Source of the DNA: Thermoflexaceae bacterium | Lineage (GTDB): Bacteria > Chloroflexota > Dehalococcoidia > Tepidiformales > Tepidiformaceae | Reading direction: 5' to 3' | NCBI GenBank assembly: GCA_015075555.1 | Contig: JABTUD010000001.1 | Span: 372,001 to 436,000 of the forward strand | Length of the DNA: 64,000 bases | Shown: positions 54,023-62,291 of the stretch, one piece after another | Numbering within the stretch: the first letter of the stretch is position 1 | Layout of the letters: each line of letters begins with the position of its first letter | Notes under the pieces: generated by a model | The model's input: only the letters and a program-made list of their open reading frames with translations | What the model was told of the DNA's origin: nothing | Databases searched by the model: none | Program-made: the position numbers and the translations under genes

Positions 54023-54054
54023 GCAGGGTCTCCTGCAATGCCGGGAGACCCTGC
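54023..54054. terminator. Hairpin between convergent genes
   Basis: GCAGGGTCTCC (54023-54033) pairs perfectly with GGAGACCCTGC (54044-54054), loop of ten. It lies just after the small protein and 17 bases before the end of the convergent membrane gene, so it can serve both strands; no long T-run. Confidence 0.55.
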
Positions 54055-54070
54055 TGACCCTGACCGGCGA

Positions 54071-54865
54071 TTAGACGAAGACGCGCGTAACGACCACGGC
54101 GGCGGTGCTTACGCCGGCAACGAGCAGGTATTCTGCTGTGGTGCTCCACTCCAGGTCGTGGTCGAGCAGATGGTGAACAAGCCCCGTGGCGAGGTAGAAG
54201 CCGATAATGAGCAGGGCGCCGGCAAGGAGTCCATCGAGCGGGAAGAAATAGAGGGCCAGCCTCAATTCGGCGATGGAAATGCCGATCGCGATGCCAACGA
54301 GCAACGAGCTGGGTCCGAGCAGGCGGCTTTCGCGCAACAGCTCCATGGCGAGGGCGACGGTCGTCACCGCGACAACTGCGGCTGCTAAGGGGAGGTCGAG
54401 ATCACGGGTGAAGACGACCGTGTAGATAGCGAATGCTGCGAGGTAGGTGGCCACAGCCAGCAACAGGCGCATGGGGCCATAGAGGCGCGACTGGAAGTTG
54501 ACGGTGTGGAATTCGCCGAAGGCTACGCCTGCCAGGGCGAGGCCACCCCCTGCCGCCGCCGCAGGGCGTGCATAGCCATCAACCGCCTCGTCGATGAATA
54601 AGCCAGCGGCAAGGACGGCAATTGCCGGAAGGAACAGGTAGACGAGAGAAGCGAGGAGGCCATCGTAGTGCCAGCGCGGGTGATTGCGGATGATGCCATC
54701 CACCCCGAGGGCTGCCAATGCCGCGGTGAGATAGAGAATCCATGGCTGCGTGGGGCGCATCCCGAGGTAGGCGGCGAGGCCCAGGCCGGCAACAAGGCCA
54801 AGGAGGACACACCGGGCGAGCGTGCCGCCGGTGGCTGACTGCTGGCGAAGAGGCTCGGCGGCCAG
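54071..54865 (-). CDS. Multispanning membrane protein of unknown function
   Basis: About 264 residues with seven or eight hydrophobic helices (ARCVLLGLVAGLGLAAYLG, ILYLTAALAALGVDGI, LVYLFLPAIAVLAAGLFI, LLLAVATYLAAFAIYTVVF, and others). The first helix lies upstream of the first ATG (54760), and no ATG, GTG or TTG is available between it and the preceding stop. CTG 54865 follows GGGGGAG with a six-base spacer and is therefore the likely start. The amidohydrolase stop codon lies inside that spacer, so translation is coupled. No functional motif is recognised. Confidence 0.65.
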   Translation of the reverse strand: MAAEPLRQQSATGGTLARCVLLGLVAGLGLAAYLGMRPTQPWILYLTAALAALGVDGIIRNHPRWHYDGLLASLVYLFLPAIAVLAAGLFIDEAVDGYARPAAAAGGGLALAGVAFGEFHTVNFQSRLYGPMRLLLAVATYLAAFAIYTVVFTRDLDLPLAAAVVAVTTVALAMELLRESRLLGPSSLLVGIAIGISIAELRLALYFFPLDGLLAGALLIIGFYLATGLVHHLLDHDLEWSTTAEYLLVAGVSTAAVVVTRVFV

Positions 54866-54868
54866 CCG

Positions 54869-55750
54869 CTACTCCCCCGCGAAGAGAGGCTGCTCGAGGC
54901 CGTAGATCTCGGCAGCGTTGCGCCACCAGAGCCGCTCACGCTGGTCTTCGTTCAGCTCAAGGATGTCGTACATCGCCTCGAAGCGCTCGATGTGAGTGCG
55001 GATTTCGTCCATGCCGCAGTCGGAACCGAAGACGAGCTTCTCGATGCCAATCTCGGCGCCGATGAGCCTTCGTTCGAGGGCATGGCGCTCGATGGTCTCG
55101 CCACCGCTCATGTCGAACCAGACGTTGTGGCGCCAGCGGGCCACGGAGGCGGCGTACTCGTAGTTGCCCTGGTTGCCGAGATGCGCGCCAATGATGCGCA
55201 GGCGAGGGAAACGATTGGCGATCGTATCGAGGTGAAGCGGGCTCATGCGTGAGGCGGAGACGTTGCGCGGTGGCATGCGGCCCATCATGGCCTGCCAGCG
55301 CTGGTAGGCCTGGGCGGCGGCGGCATCCCGGCGCGGATGGGTGATGGAGTAGTCGAGGCCGCCACCGATAACGCCCATATGGAAGAGGATGGGCATGCCC
55401 AGCTCTTCGGCCTTCGCATAGGCCGGCATATAGTCCGGGTCGTCGTAGTTGCGCGCGGTGCCGATGAGCTTCAAGCCGCGGTAGCCGTTGCGATGGAGTT
55501 GTTCGACTTCGGCCCCGCCGGCCACTTCGGGGTCGATAACGGCAACGGGGATGAAGAGCTCCGAGTAGCGGGAAGCAACTTCGATCCCGCGATCGTGGCT
55601 TGGGCCGAAGCGGCCACCGATAAGCAGGCAGGCCCTGGTCACACCAGCCGACGATGCGACCTCGGCAAGGCGGTCGACCTGGGGCGCCTGGTCATCTTCC
55701 AGGTTTTCCCAGTTGCGCGGGTAGTGCACGTGGACGTCGAAGATCTTCAT
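54869..55750 (-). CDS. Amidohydrolase family 2 (ACMSD-like) metal-dependent hydrolase
   Basis: A 293-residue TIM-barrel protein. Metal ligands: HVH in IFDVHVHYP near residue 8, His in ILFHMGVIGGG near residue 125, His in LRIIGAHLGNQGNYEY near residue 188, and Asp in KLVFGSDCGMDE near residue 245. Family members decarboxylate or hydrolyse aromatic and heterocyclic acids. The substrate is unknown. It precedes the membrane protein with which it is translationally coupled. Start ATG 55750. Confidence 0.85.
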   Translation of the reverse strand: MKIFDVHVHYPRNWENLEDDQAPQVDRLAEVASSAGVTRACLLIGGRFGPSHDRGIEVASRYSELFIPVAVIDPEVAGGAEVEQLHRNGYRGLKLIGTARNYDDPDYMPAYAKAEELGMPILFHMGVIGGGLDYSITHPRRDAAAAQAYQRWQAMMGRMPPRNVSASRMSPLHLDTIANRFPRLRIIGAHLGNQGNYEYAASVARWRHNVWFDMSGGETIERHALERRLIGAEIGIEKLVFGSDCGMDEIRTHIERFEAMYDILELNEDQRERLWWRNAAEIYGLEQPLFAGE

Positions 55751-55862
55751 GGAGAGAGCCGCCTTTCGGCGGCGGTCCGTTGGAGTGTATCACCAGAAAC
55801 GGCTCCGGCCAGCAGGCCTGGTGCGCCCGGACCGTTCGAGGGGGCCGGTGTAGGCTCAGGAG

Positions 55863-57080
55863 ATGCGTTCGCGGGCCTTCGTCTCGCTCTACATCGCCGT
55901 GTTCGTGGCCACGATGGGGATCTCCATGGTGAGCCCGCTGCTGCCGGTATATGCGAAGGACCTGGGGGCCAGTGGTGTTTGGCTTGGGCTGACATTCTCG
56001 GTTTTCGCGATCGTGCAGGCCATCTTCGGGCCGTTCGCGGGCAAGCTTTCGGACCGTTACGGGCGAAAGCCGTTCATTGTCGCGGGCCTCGCGGTCTACC
56101 TGGTTGCAGCGCTCGGCTACCTGACAGCCGGGAGTTTCGTCCAGGTAATCGCGTTCCGGGCTTTTAGCGGTCTCGGGACGAGCCTGATCTTCTCGGTGGC
56201 ACGAGCATACGTTGGCGACCTGACTCCGCCGGGACACGAGGGGCGCTGGTTCGGGGTGTTCGCAACGGCCGACATCATTGGCTTTGGGACCGGGCCCCTG
56301 GTGGCGGGCGTGTTACGGCAGGGGGTGGGCTTCGACGCGGTCTTTGTGGCGATGGCCTCATTCATGGCGGCATCGATGCTGGTGATCGTCTTCTGGCTCC
56401 CCTGGAGCGGCCACGGGCGGGCGAATGGCGGTGCGCCCGCGGTTCCCACCCCGTCGGCGGGGTTCGCTGCGGCCCTGCGGCACCGGCTGGTGGTTGCCGT
56501 CACCCTACAACAGGGGCTGTTGTCGCTCTCCTTCGGGGCCTCGTTCAGCTTCCTGGCACTGCGCCTGGAGAATGACCTTGGCGCAAGCCCGATACTGATC
56601 GGCATCGCCTTTGCCACCCAGGACATCACAGGGGGCCTGGCGCAACCGGTCCTGGGGCGAGTGGCCGATCGGCGCGACCGGCGCATGCTGGTCGCGGTGG
56701 GGCTCCTGGCAAACGGAGCGCTGCTCGCGGCGCTGGGGTTTGCAGACAGCTACGCGGTGGCGGTTGCCCTGTTGATGGCAATGGGCGCTACGGGCTCCAT
56801 CGCCAGTGTGGCAGCGAGCGCGATGCAGGTTGTCGCCGGTCGGCGGGTAGGCATGGGAACCGTGCTTGGCCTGGGGTCAGCGGCTGGCGGATTCGGGATG
56901 GTCCTGGGTTCGGTGGCCGGGGGCCTGCTGGTTGACCGGTTTGACCTGTGGGCGGCATTCGTCTTCGGCGGATGTGCCCTTGGCGCCGGGGTGGCCCTTT
57001 TCCTGTTCCTGACACGCGGTGTCCCGACTTCGGAGGTGGCAGACCAGGAGCTGGCAATCGAGCCCGCCGCAATTTCGTGA
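55863..57080 (+). CDS. MFS transporter
   Basis: A 405-residue transporter with twelve predicted helices. Motif A between helices 2 and 3 is GKLSDRYGRKPFIVAGL, with a degenerate second copy GRVADRRDRRMLVAVGL after helix 8. GFGTGPLVAGVL in helix 5 is motif C, a sign of drug:proton antiport. AGGAG lies just before ATG 55863, and TAGGCT ends six bases before the ATG. The substrate is unknown. Confidence 0.85.
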   Translation: MRSRAFVSLYIAVFVATMGISMVSPLLPVYAKDLGASGVWLGLTFSVFAIVQAIFGPFAGKLSDRYGRKPFIVAGLAVYLVAALGYLTAGSFVQVIAFRAFSGLGTSLIFSVARAYVGDLTPPGHEGRWFGVFATADIIGFGTGPLVAGVLRQGVGFDAVFVAMASFMAASMLVIVFWLPWSGHGRANGGAPAVPTPSAGFAAALRHRLVVAVTLQQGLLSLSFGASFSFLALRLENDLGASPILIGIAFATQDITGGLAQPVLGRVADRRDRRMLVAVGLLANGALLAALGFADSYAVAVALLMAMGATGSIASVAASAMQVVAGRRVGMGTVLGLGSAAGGFGMVLGSVAGGLLVDRFDLWAAFVFGGCALGAGVALFLFLTRGVPTSEVADQELAIEPAAIS

Positions 57081-57103
57081 ACGCTGCCGGATGGCAAACG
57101 AAA

Positions 57104-57129
57104 CGGCCCGCTTGCAGATGAGCGGGCCG
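57104..57129 (-). terminator. Rho-independent terminator of rpmB
   Basis: CGGCCCGCT (57104-57112) pairs perfectly with AGCGGGCCG (57121-57129), loop of eight. On the minus strand it is followed by TTTCGTTTG. It lies 29 bases past the rpmB stop and may also stop the convergent MFS transcript. Confidence 0.7.
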
Positions 57130-57157
57130 CACGGCGGGGGGTTCGAAGCAGAGGAGG

Positions 57158-57373
57158 CTACGAGGCGCTCTTCGACACCGTCCGCAGGCAGCGTGTGCAG
57201 ATGTTGAGCCGGTAGAAGGCGCCCGCCACAAAGACGCGCTGCTTGCTCACGTTGGGCCGGAAGAACCGGCTCTTCTTGGTTGCTTTGCGTTCCCAGCGGC
57301 CGCCATGGGTATGGCGGATGTGCCGCCCGAACATGGTGGTCTTGCCGCAGACGTCGCAGGCGCCACTAGCCAT
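57158..57373 (-). CDS. rpmB: 50S ribosomal protein L28
   Basis: A 71-residue protein beginning MASGACDVCGKTTMFGRHIR, with RATKKSRFFRPNV-like core and the end FYRLNICTRCLRTV. Four cysteines (CDVC and CTRC) form a zinc ribbon, the C+ form of L28. ATG 57373 is set by the family start. Divergent from the fakA-like gene, an arrangement also common in Gram-positive bacteria. Confidence 0.95.
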   Translation of the reverse strand: MASGACDVCGKTTMFGRHIRHTHGGRWERKATKKSRFFRPNVSKQRVFVAGAFYRLNICTRCLRTVSKSAS

Positions 57374-57466
57374 GCGTGTTGGTTCCTCTCGTGCGAGAAT
57401 CGGAACTTCTATGCTAGCACGCACCCTTCCCAACGGCCAAACCAGGGTCAGCAGCCCATTTTGAGC

Positions 57467-59098
57467 ATGGCTCAGCCTCCGCGGGAGCTTATCAACGGAA
57501 CGCAACTGCGCGATGCCTTTGTGGCCGCCTCACAACACCTGCGTGAGATGGCAAAGGGGATCGACGCGATCAACGTGTACCCCGTCCCTGACGGCGACAC
57601 CGGCTCGAACATGGCTGCGACGATGCGCGAAGCGATCGACACGGCGCTGCTCCTGGGCGCCGAACCGGCGGTGCCGGCCCTGCTCGAAGCAGTCGCGAGG
57701 GGCGCTCTCTACGGCGCGCGGGGGAACTCGGGGGTAATCCTCTCACAGGCGTTGAGAGGGTTCAGTGCGGGCGTTGGCGAGGCCGGGGAATTTGACGCAG
57801 CGGCGGTCGCGCGCGGCCTGGTTGAGGCTGCGGCCGAGGCCTATGCGGCCGTCAGCAAACCCCAGGAAGGGACAATGCTGACGGTGTTGCGTGCGGCCGG
57901 TGATGCCGCCCTGGAGATGACCCGCACTCTGATGGACGGGGGCGCCGGGCACCCGTGCGCGGGCACGCTCGCAGCGGCAATCCGGGCGGCCGAAGAGGCC
58001 GAAGCACGAACCATTGAACAGCTGCGCGAGCTGCGCGAGGCGGGAGTCCCCGACGCGGGGGGCGAGGGCGTGTGCGCCATCCTGCGAGGGCTCTATGCGG
58101 CCATCACGGGCACAGCCCCGCCGCCAGCCCTGATCCCGGAGCGGCCGATCGCCGCCCTGCCGGGTCACGAGCCGGAGGGGTTCGGGTTCTGCACCGAGTT
58201 CCTCATCGAGAGGGACTCGGCCCCCATCGACCTCGAGGCCGTCCGCCGGACGGTCACCACGGGCGGCAACCGCTCGGTGGTGGTTGTGGGAGATGAGCGT
58301 TTCGTGCGCGTGCACGTTCATACCAGCGAACCGCGCTCGCTGCTCGAGAGCGCAGTCGCCTTTGGCCGTGTTGTTCGCCCCAAGATCGAAGACATGAGCG
58401 TTCAGAATGCGCGCTGGGAGGCCACCGGGAGCAGGGCGGGTATCTGCACGGGCCTGCTCGCTCTGAGCCGTGGCAAGGGCTTCGATGAGATCTTCCGGAG
58501 CCTGGGTGCGGCGGTCACGGACCTGGGTGATGTGGTGAAGCCCCCGGCGGGCGAGATAGCCGCCGCTGCAGACGCGATGGGCGTGCCCGATGTGATCGTG
58601 CTTCCCAATCACCGGAACGTGGTCCTGGCTGCGCGGCAGGCAGCGGGGATCACGCGCTGCACCCTCCACGTGGTGGAGACAGCAACGCTCCCACAGGGGA
58701 TTGCCGCTGCTCTCGCCTTTGGCGCGGACGAAGGTGCAGCGGCGAATGTCACTACCATGAGCAGCGCCTTCAGCACGGTGCGAACGGTGGAGGTGACCCG
58801 GGCAGCCGCGGACAGGACAGCGGACGGGGTCACGGTGGCATCGGGCGAGGCTATTGCCCTGTTGGACGGGAGACTGATCGCCGGAAGGGAAAGCAGTGCC
58901 GCCGCCCTGCTCGCCGGGCTCGAGAAGGCAGACGCAGGGGCAGCCACGCTGGTGACCATCTACAGCGGGTCAGAGGTGGATGATGCTGGCCTGGCGGCAG
59001 CAATCGCGACCGCCCGGGAGGCGTTCCCGGGGACGGAGGTCGAAGGGATCGCCGGCGGCCAGGCCCTGTACTCCTTCATCGCTTCGGTCGAAGCCTGA
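57467..59098 (+). CDS. DAK2 domain fusion protein (FakA/YloV-like), fatty acid kinase catalytic subunit
   Basis: A 543-residue protein: DAK2 (DhaL-like) domain at the N-terminus with INVYPVPDGDTGSNMAATM (ATP-metal binding) and YGARGNSGVILSQALRG; a middle domain with GFGFCTEFLIERD; and a C-terminal FakB/DegV-like domain (AALAFGADEGAAANVTTM). In Firmicutes FakA phosphorylates fatty acids held by FakB to feed phospholipid synthesis; the same role is inferred. ATG 57467 gives the usual N-terminus. Divergent from rpmB with a 93-base shared promoter region. Confidence 0.88.
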   Translation: MAQPPRELINGTQLRDAFVAASQHLREMAKGIDAINVYPVPDGDTGSNMAATMREAIDTALLLGAEPAVPALLEAVARGALYGARGNSGVILSQALRGFSAGVGEAGEFDAAAVARGLVEAAAEAYAAVSKPQEGTMLTVLRAAGDAALEMTRTLMDGGAGHPCAGTLAAAIRAAEEAEARTIEQLRELREAGVPDAGGEGVCAILRGLYAAITGTAPPPALIPERPIAALPGHEPEGFGFCTEFLIERDSAPIDLEAVRRTVTTGGNRSVVVVGDERFVRVHVHTSEPRSLLESAVAFGRVVRPKIEDMSVQNARWEATGSRAGICTGLLALSRGKGFDEIFRSLGAAVTDLGDVVKPPAGEIAAAADAMGVPDVIVLPNHRNVVLAARQAAGITRCTLHVVETATLPQGIAAALAFGADEGAAANVTTMSSAFSTVRTVEVTRAAADRTADGVTVASGEAIALLDGRLIAGRESSAAALLAGLEKADAGAATLVTIYSGSEVDDAGLAAAIATAREAFPGTEVEGIAGGQALYSFIASVEA

Positions 59099-59121
59099 GG
59101 GCGCCGGCGGCGGCAGACCGA

Positions 59122-60762
59122 TCAGATCTCAGGTGGCGGGGAGGACCCCGGTGGGGCGCCAGGGGGACCACCCGCACCAATCTGCCGGCGGAGCGGGAGT
59201 TCCGGGATGAAGAACGTCACCACCAGGCACACCCCGGCAACGACCGTGGCGAATGTGAAGATGTGGGTAACGGCATCGGCGACAGCCTTTTTCTGCGCTT
59301 CCGCTGCGGCATTGAAGGTCGTTTCGCCACCGGGCAAAGCAAGGACCTGCTGACGGACAACGGCAAATGTCCGGGGGTCGAGCTGGAGCATGGGGTCGTC
59401 AAATTTCGCGAGGATGGGCGCGGGCATCGCCTGTTGCGCAGCGGGAGGCATGTGGTCGTCGAAGGAGGCGTGGTAGGAGTTTGCAAGGATGGTGCCGAAG
59501 ATTGCCGTGCCAAAGACACCGCCGATCTGGCGGAAGAACTGGCCAGCGCTGGATGAGACGCCGAGGTACTGGTAGGGAACGGCGTTCTGAATGACCAGCG
59601 ACTGGGTGGGCATGACGAGGCCTATGCCTGCGCCGAGCACGACCATGAAGGCGCTCACGTGCCAGCGCGGCATCCCGACGTCGAGCGTGGTGAGCAGGGC
59701 CATGGCGATGAAAAAGAGGGCAGACCCGAGGATGGTCTGCCAGCGATAGCGCCCGGTCCGGGAGATGACCTGGCCGCCGATAACGCTGGCAACGAGAAGC
59801 CCGAGCGATTGCGGTGTCGTGACCACGCCCGAGGCCGTGGCGGAGGCGCCCAGGGCGGTCTGGACGAAGGTTGGCAGGTAGGCGATCGAGCCAAACATGC
59901 CCATCCCGATCATGAAGACGGTGAGGTTGGAGAGGAGGAAGACACGGTTCCGGAACAGGTGGAGGGGGACCATCGGGGATTCGTGCCGGATCTCCTGGAA
60001 GATGAAGGCGGCGAGAAGTGCGGCCGACGCGGCAACCAGGCCCACGATTTCACGCGAACCCCACGCGTACTTGTCTCCTGCCCAGACAAGGGCGAGAAGG
60101 AAGAGCACCGAGGCCGCCGAAAGAAGGAAGGCGCCGATCCAGTCGATCTTCACTTTCCCGGGGAGGCGCCGCGCCGGGAGATTGAACCATACCGCGGGAA
60201 TGGCGACCAGGCCGATGGGGATGTTCACATAGAAGACCCAGCGCCAGCCGATGTTGTCGGTGATGAGACCGCCGACGGTTGGGCCGAGGATGCTCGCGAG
60301 GCTGAAGGTGCCGGTGAACATGCCCATGTACTTGCCGCGCTCGGCTGGCGGGAAGAGGTCGCCGATGGTGGCGAAGACGGATGCCATGATGGCGCCCCCG
60401 CCGATTCCCTGGAGGGCCCGGAAGGCGATGAGCGATTCGATGTTGGGGGCGGCGCCACAGGCGAGCGAGCCGACCTGAAACACTGCGATGCCGCCAAGGA
60501 TGAACCACTTCCGGCCGAAGGTGTCGGAGAGCTTCCCAACGAGGGGCACCACCACGGTGGAGCTGAGCATGTAGCTCGTGAACACCCAGGAAAGCAGCCC
60601 GAAGCCGCCCAGTTCGGCAACGATGCGCGGCATCGCGGTGGAGACAACCGTCTGGTCGATGGCGCCGACGAACATCGAAACCATGAGCGCCGACACGACC
60701 AGCATCTTCTGGCGCTGGTTGAGGGTCTCACCCAGCGGCTGCAACGCTCCTGGACCGGTCAA
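59122..60762 (-). CDS. MFS transporter, DHA2 (14-helix drug:H+ antiporter) family
   Basis: A 546-residue exporter of the EmrB/QacA type. Marks: DQTVVSTAMPRIVAELGG (motif D1 in helix 1), GKLSDTFGRKWFILGGI (motif A), RALQGIGGGAIMASVFATIG (motif B), FSLASILGPTVGGLI (motif C) and GWRWVFYVNIPIGL, all typical of DHA2. The C-terminus ends in a Pro/Gly-rich tail. The start is TTG 60762 behind GAGGAA. Substrates are usually lipophilic compounds. It overlaps no neighbour; the rplS terminator lies upstream. Confidence 0.88.
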   Translation of the reverse strand: MTGPGALQPLGETLNQRQKMLVVSALMVSMFVGAIDQTVVSTAMPRIVAELGGFGLLSWVFTSYMLSSTVVVPLVGKLSDTFGRKWFILGGIAVFQVGSLACGAAPNIESLIAFRALQGIGGGAIMASVFATIGDLFPPAERGKYMGMFTGTFSLASILGPTVGGLITDNIGWRWVFYVNIPIGLVAIPAVWFNLPARRLPGKVKIDWIGAFLLSAASVLFLLALVWAGDKYAWGSREIVGLVAASAALLAAFIFQEIRHESPMVPLHLFRNRVFLLSNLTVFMIGMGMFGSIAYLPTFVQTALGASATASGVVTTPQSLGLLVASVIGGQVISRTGRYRWQTILGSALFFIAMALLTTLDVGMPRWHVSAFMVVLGAGIGLVMPTQSLVIQNAVPYQYLGVSSSAGQFFRQIGGVFGTAIFGTILANSYHASFDDHMPPAAQQAMPAPILAKFDDPMLQLDPRTFAVVRQQVLALPGGETTFNAAAEAQKKAVADAVTHIFTFATVVAGVCLVVTFFIPELPLRRQIGAGGPPGAPPGSSPPPEI

Positions 60763-60858
60763 GGGGGTGTTCCTCGCAGGCTATTGGTGTACGTTTCGTC
60801 AGACTACTCGATTGTTCGCTTCAGGCAAACGAATGGACGCTGACCCGGGAAACGGCAA

Positions 60859-60880
60859 ACGGGCCGCAGCTGCGGCCCGT
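60859..60880 (-). terminator. Rho-independent terminator of rplS
   Basis: ACGGGCCGCA (60859-60868) pairs perfectly with TGCGGCCCGT (60871-60880) around GC. Reading the minus strand, GTTTGCCGTTTCC follows. It is 28 bases beyond the rplS stop. Confidence 0.7.
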
Positions 60881-60907
60881 CGATTGAGAAAGCGTCCCGG
60901 CGCTCTG

Positions 60908-61255
60908 CTAGAAGCGCTTCTCCTTGATGCGGGCTGCCTTGCCGGTGAGGCCGCGCAGGTAGTAGAGGTTCTTGCGCCTCACCTTTCCGCGGCGGGTCAC
61001 CTCTATCCTGTCAACGCGGGGGCTGTTGAGCGGGAACGTACGTTCCACGCCGACGCCGCTGGCTATCTTGCGGACGGTGAAGTTCGAGACGAGGCCCTTC
61101 ATCCGCTTGCGGATGACGACCCCTTCGAAGACCTGGATGCGCTCCTTGTCGCCTTCAACGACCTTGGCGTGGACACGCACGGTATCGCCAGAACCGAAGT
61201 CCGGGCGGTCAGTGCGGGCCTCGCCCAGCGTCAGGGCGTCGAGTTCGTATGACAT
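60908..61255 (-). CDS. rplS: 50S ribosomal protein L19
   Basis: A 115-residue ribosomal protein at the 30S-50S interface. Family marks: [88 protein letters not shown]. Full length; followed by its own terminator. Confidence 0.97.
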   Translation of the reverse strand: MSYELDALTLGEARTDRPDFGSGDTVRVHAKVVEGDKERIQVFEGVVIRKRMKGLVSNFTVRKIASGVGVERTFPLNSPRVDRIEVTRRGKVRRKNLYYLRGLTGKAARIKEKRF

Positions 61256-61411
61256 GCCTTTGATTCCTTGTGATGCGTAACCCTCACAGGATACCGGCCC
61301 GGGACGTTACCGCCAAAATCCTGACCTGCGGAAGCGTATGGGGAGGGTGGCAGATGCGATGAGCACAATGGCTACAGCGGCCCGCGCCTTCCCGGTGGAG
61401 TGATGAGCGGG

Positions 61412-61783
61412 TCAGGCAACCCTGGCGAGGGCCGAGCCGGCCCAGACGGCCAGCAGGCCCACGAATGTGCTGGCTACTACATACGCAGCCGCGCGCACGA
61501 TGTCGTTGTCGCGCATCAGGGCCGTGGTTTCCCAGCCGTAGGTGCTGAAGGTTGTGTAGCTACCGAGAAAGCCCACGAGCAGGAAGAGACGCGCTTCCCG
61601 CCCGAGCATGTCGCGTTCTTCGGCGAGCGTGGCGAGCAGCCCGATAGCAAGGCATCCGGAGATGTTCACGACAAGCGTTCCCCATGGCCAGGTCGAGCCC
61701 GAGAGTTCCTGGACTCGACCCTGCAGGAAGTAGCGCAGGGGCGCCCCGATTATCGCCCCGCCCAGGATACAGGCATAGGTCAC
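61412..61783 (-). CDS. crcB: Fluoride-specific ion channel CrcB/Fluc
   Basis: A 123-residue four-helix membrane protein of the fluoride exporter family. GGAIIGAPLRYFLQ, WGTLVVNISGCLAIGLL (pore Asn) and GFLGSYTTFSTYGWE (Na+ site and Phe box) are all present. Works as a dual-topology dimer. Only one copy is seen here and no fluoride riboswitch was found upstream; the gene overlaps dut by ATGA and so is expressed with it. Confidence 0.93.
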   Translation of the reverse strand: MTYACILGGAIIGAPLRYFLQGRVQELSGSTWPWGTLVVNISGCLAIGLLATLAEERDMLGREARLFLLVGFLGSYTTFSTYGWETTALMRDNDIVRAAAYVVASTFVGLLAVWAGSALARVA

Positions 61784-62217
61784 CGCCCGGTGCTCCCGTG
61801 GCCCCCGGAGCCACGCGCGGTGGCCACGAGTTCGCCAACCTCCTCGAAGGTGACGTCGGCGAGGCGGGAGATGACGAGCTGGGCGATGCGGTCGCCGTCG
61901 CGAACCGTGTGGCCGATTCCCGGCGCGACGGTGTAGAGGGTGACCATGAGCTCGCCGCGGTAGTCGGCATCAATTGTGCCGAAGGTGGAAAGCACACCCT
62001 GCCTGGCGAGGCCGCTCCGGGGCCGGACCTGGGCGTCCAGGCCCGGGGGAATTTCGAGCGCCACGCCGGTGCCGACCACGACCGGCAGCTGGCCCACCTC
62101 AACGGTCTCGTCGCCAAGGCAGGCGTAGAGGTCAAAGCCCGAGGCATGGGCACTGGCGCGAAACGGGATGCGCGCGCCAGGGCGGAGCAGGCATACGCGA
62201 ACCAGCGCGACGCTCAT
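61780..62217 (-). CDS. dut: Deoxyuridine 5'-triphosphate nucleotidohydrolase
   Basis: A 145-residue trimeric dUTPase that destroys dUTP and supplies dUMP. All five motifs are present: ASGFDLYA, RPRSGLA, GTIDADYRGELMV, GDRIAQLV and the C-terminal GSGGHGSTG that closes over the substrate. ATGA overlap with crcB. Confidence 0.95.
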   Translation of the reverse strand: MSVALVRVCLLRPGARIPFRASAHASGFDLYACLGDETVEVGQLPVVVGTGVALEIPPGLDAQVRPRSGLARQGVLSTFGTIDADYRGELMVTLYTVAPGIGHTVRDGDRIAQLVISRLADVTFEEVGELVATARGSGGHGSTGR

Positions 62218-62291
62218 GAAGGCAGACTCCCGGAGGCTGGGATGGGGGACAGCCTACTCTCACACGGGTCAGCAGTGAACACCGGCGCCGC

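Noticed and set aside
61256-61411. Possible fluoride riboswitch connected with crcB
   Set aside because: This gap is downstream of crcB on its strand; the upstream side is dut, and no fluoride aptamer pattern was seen.
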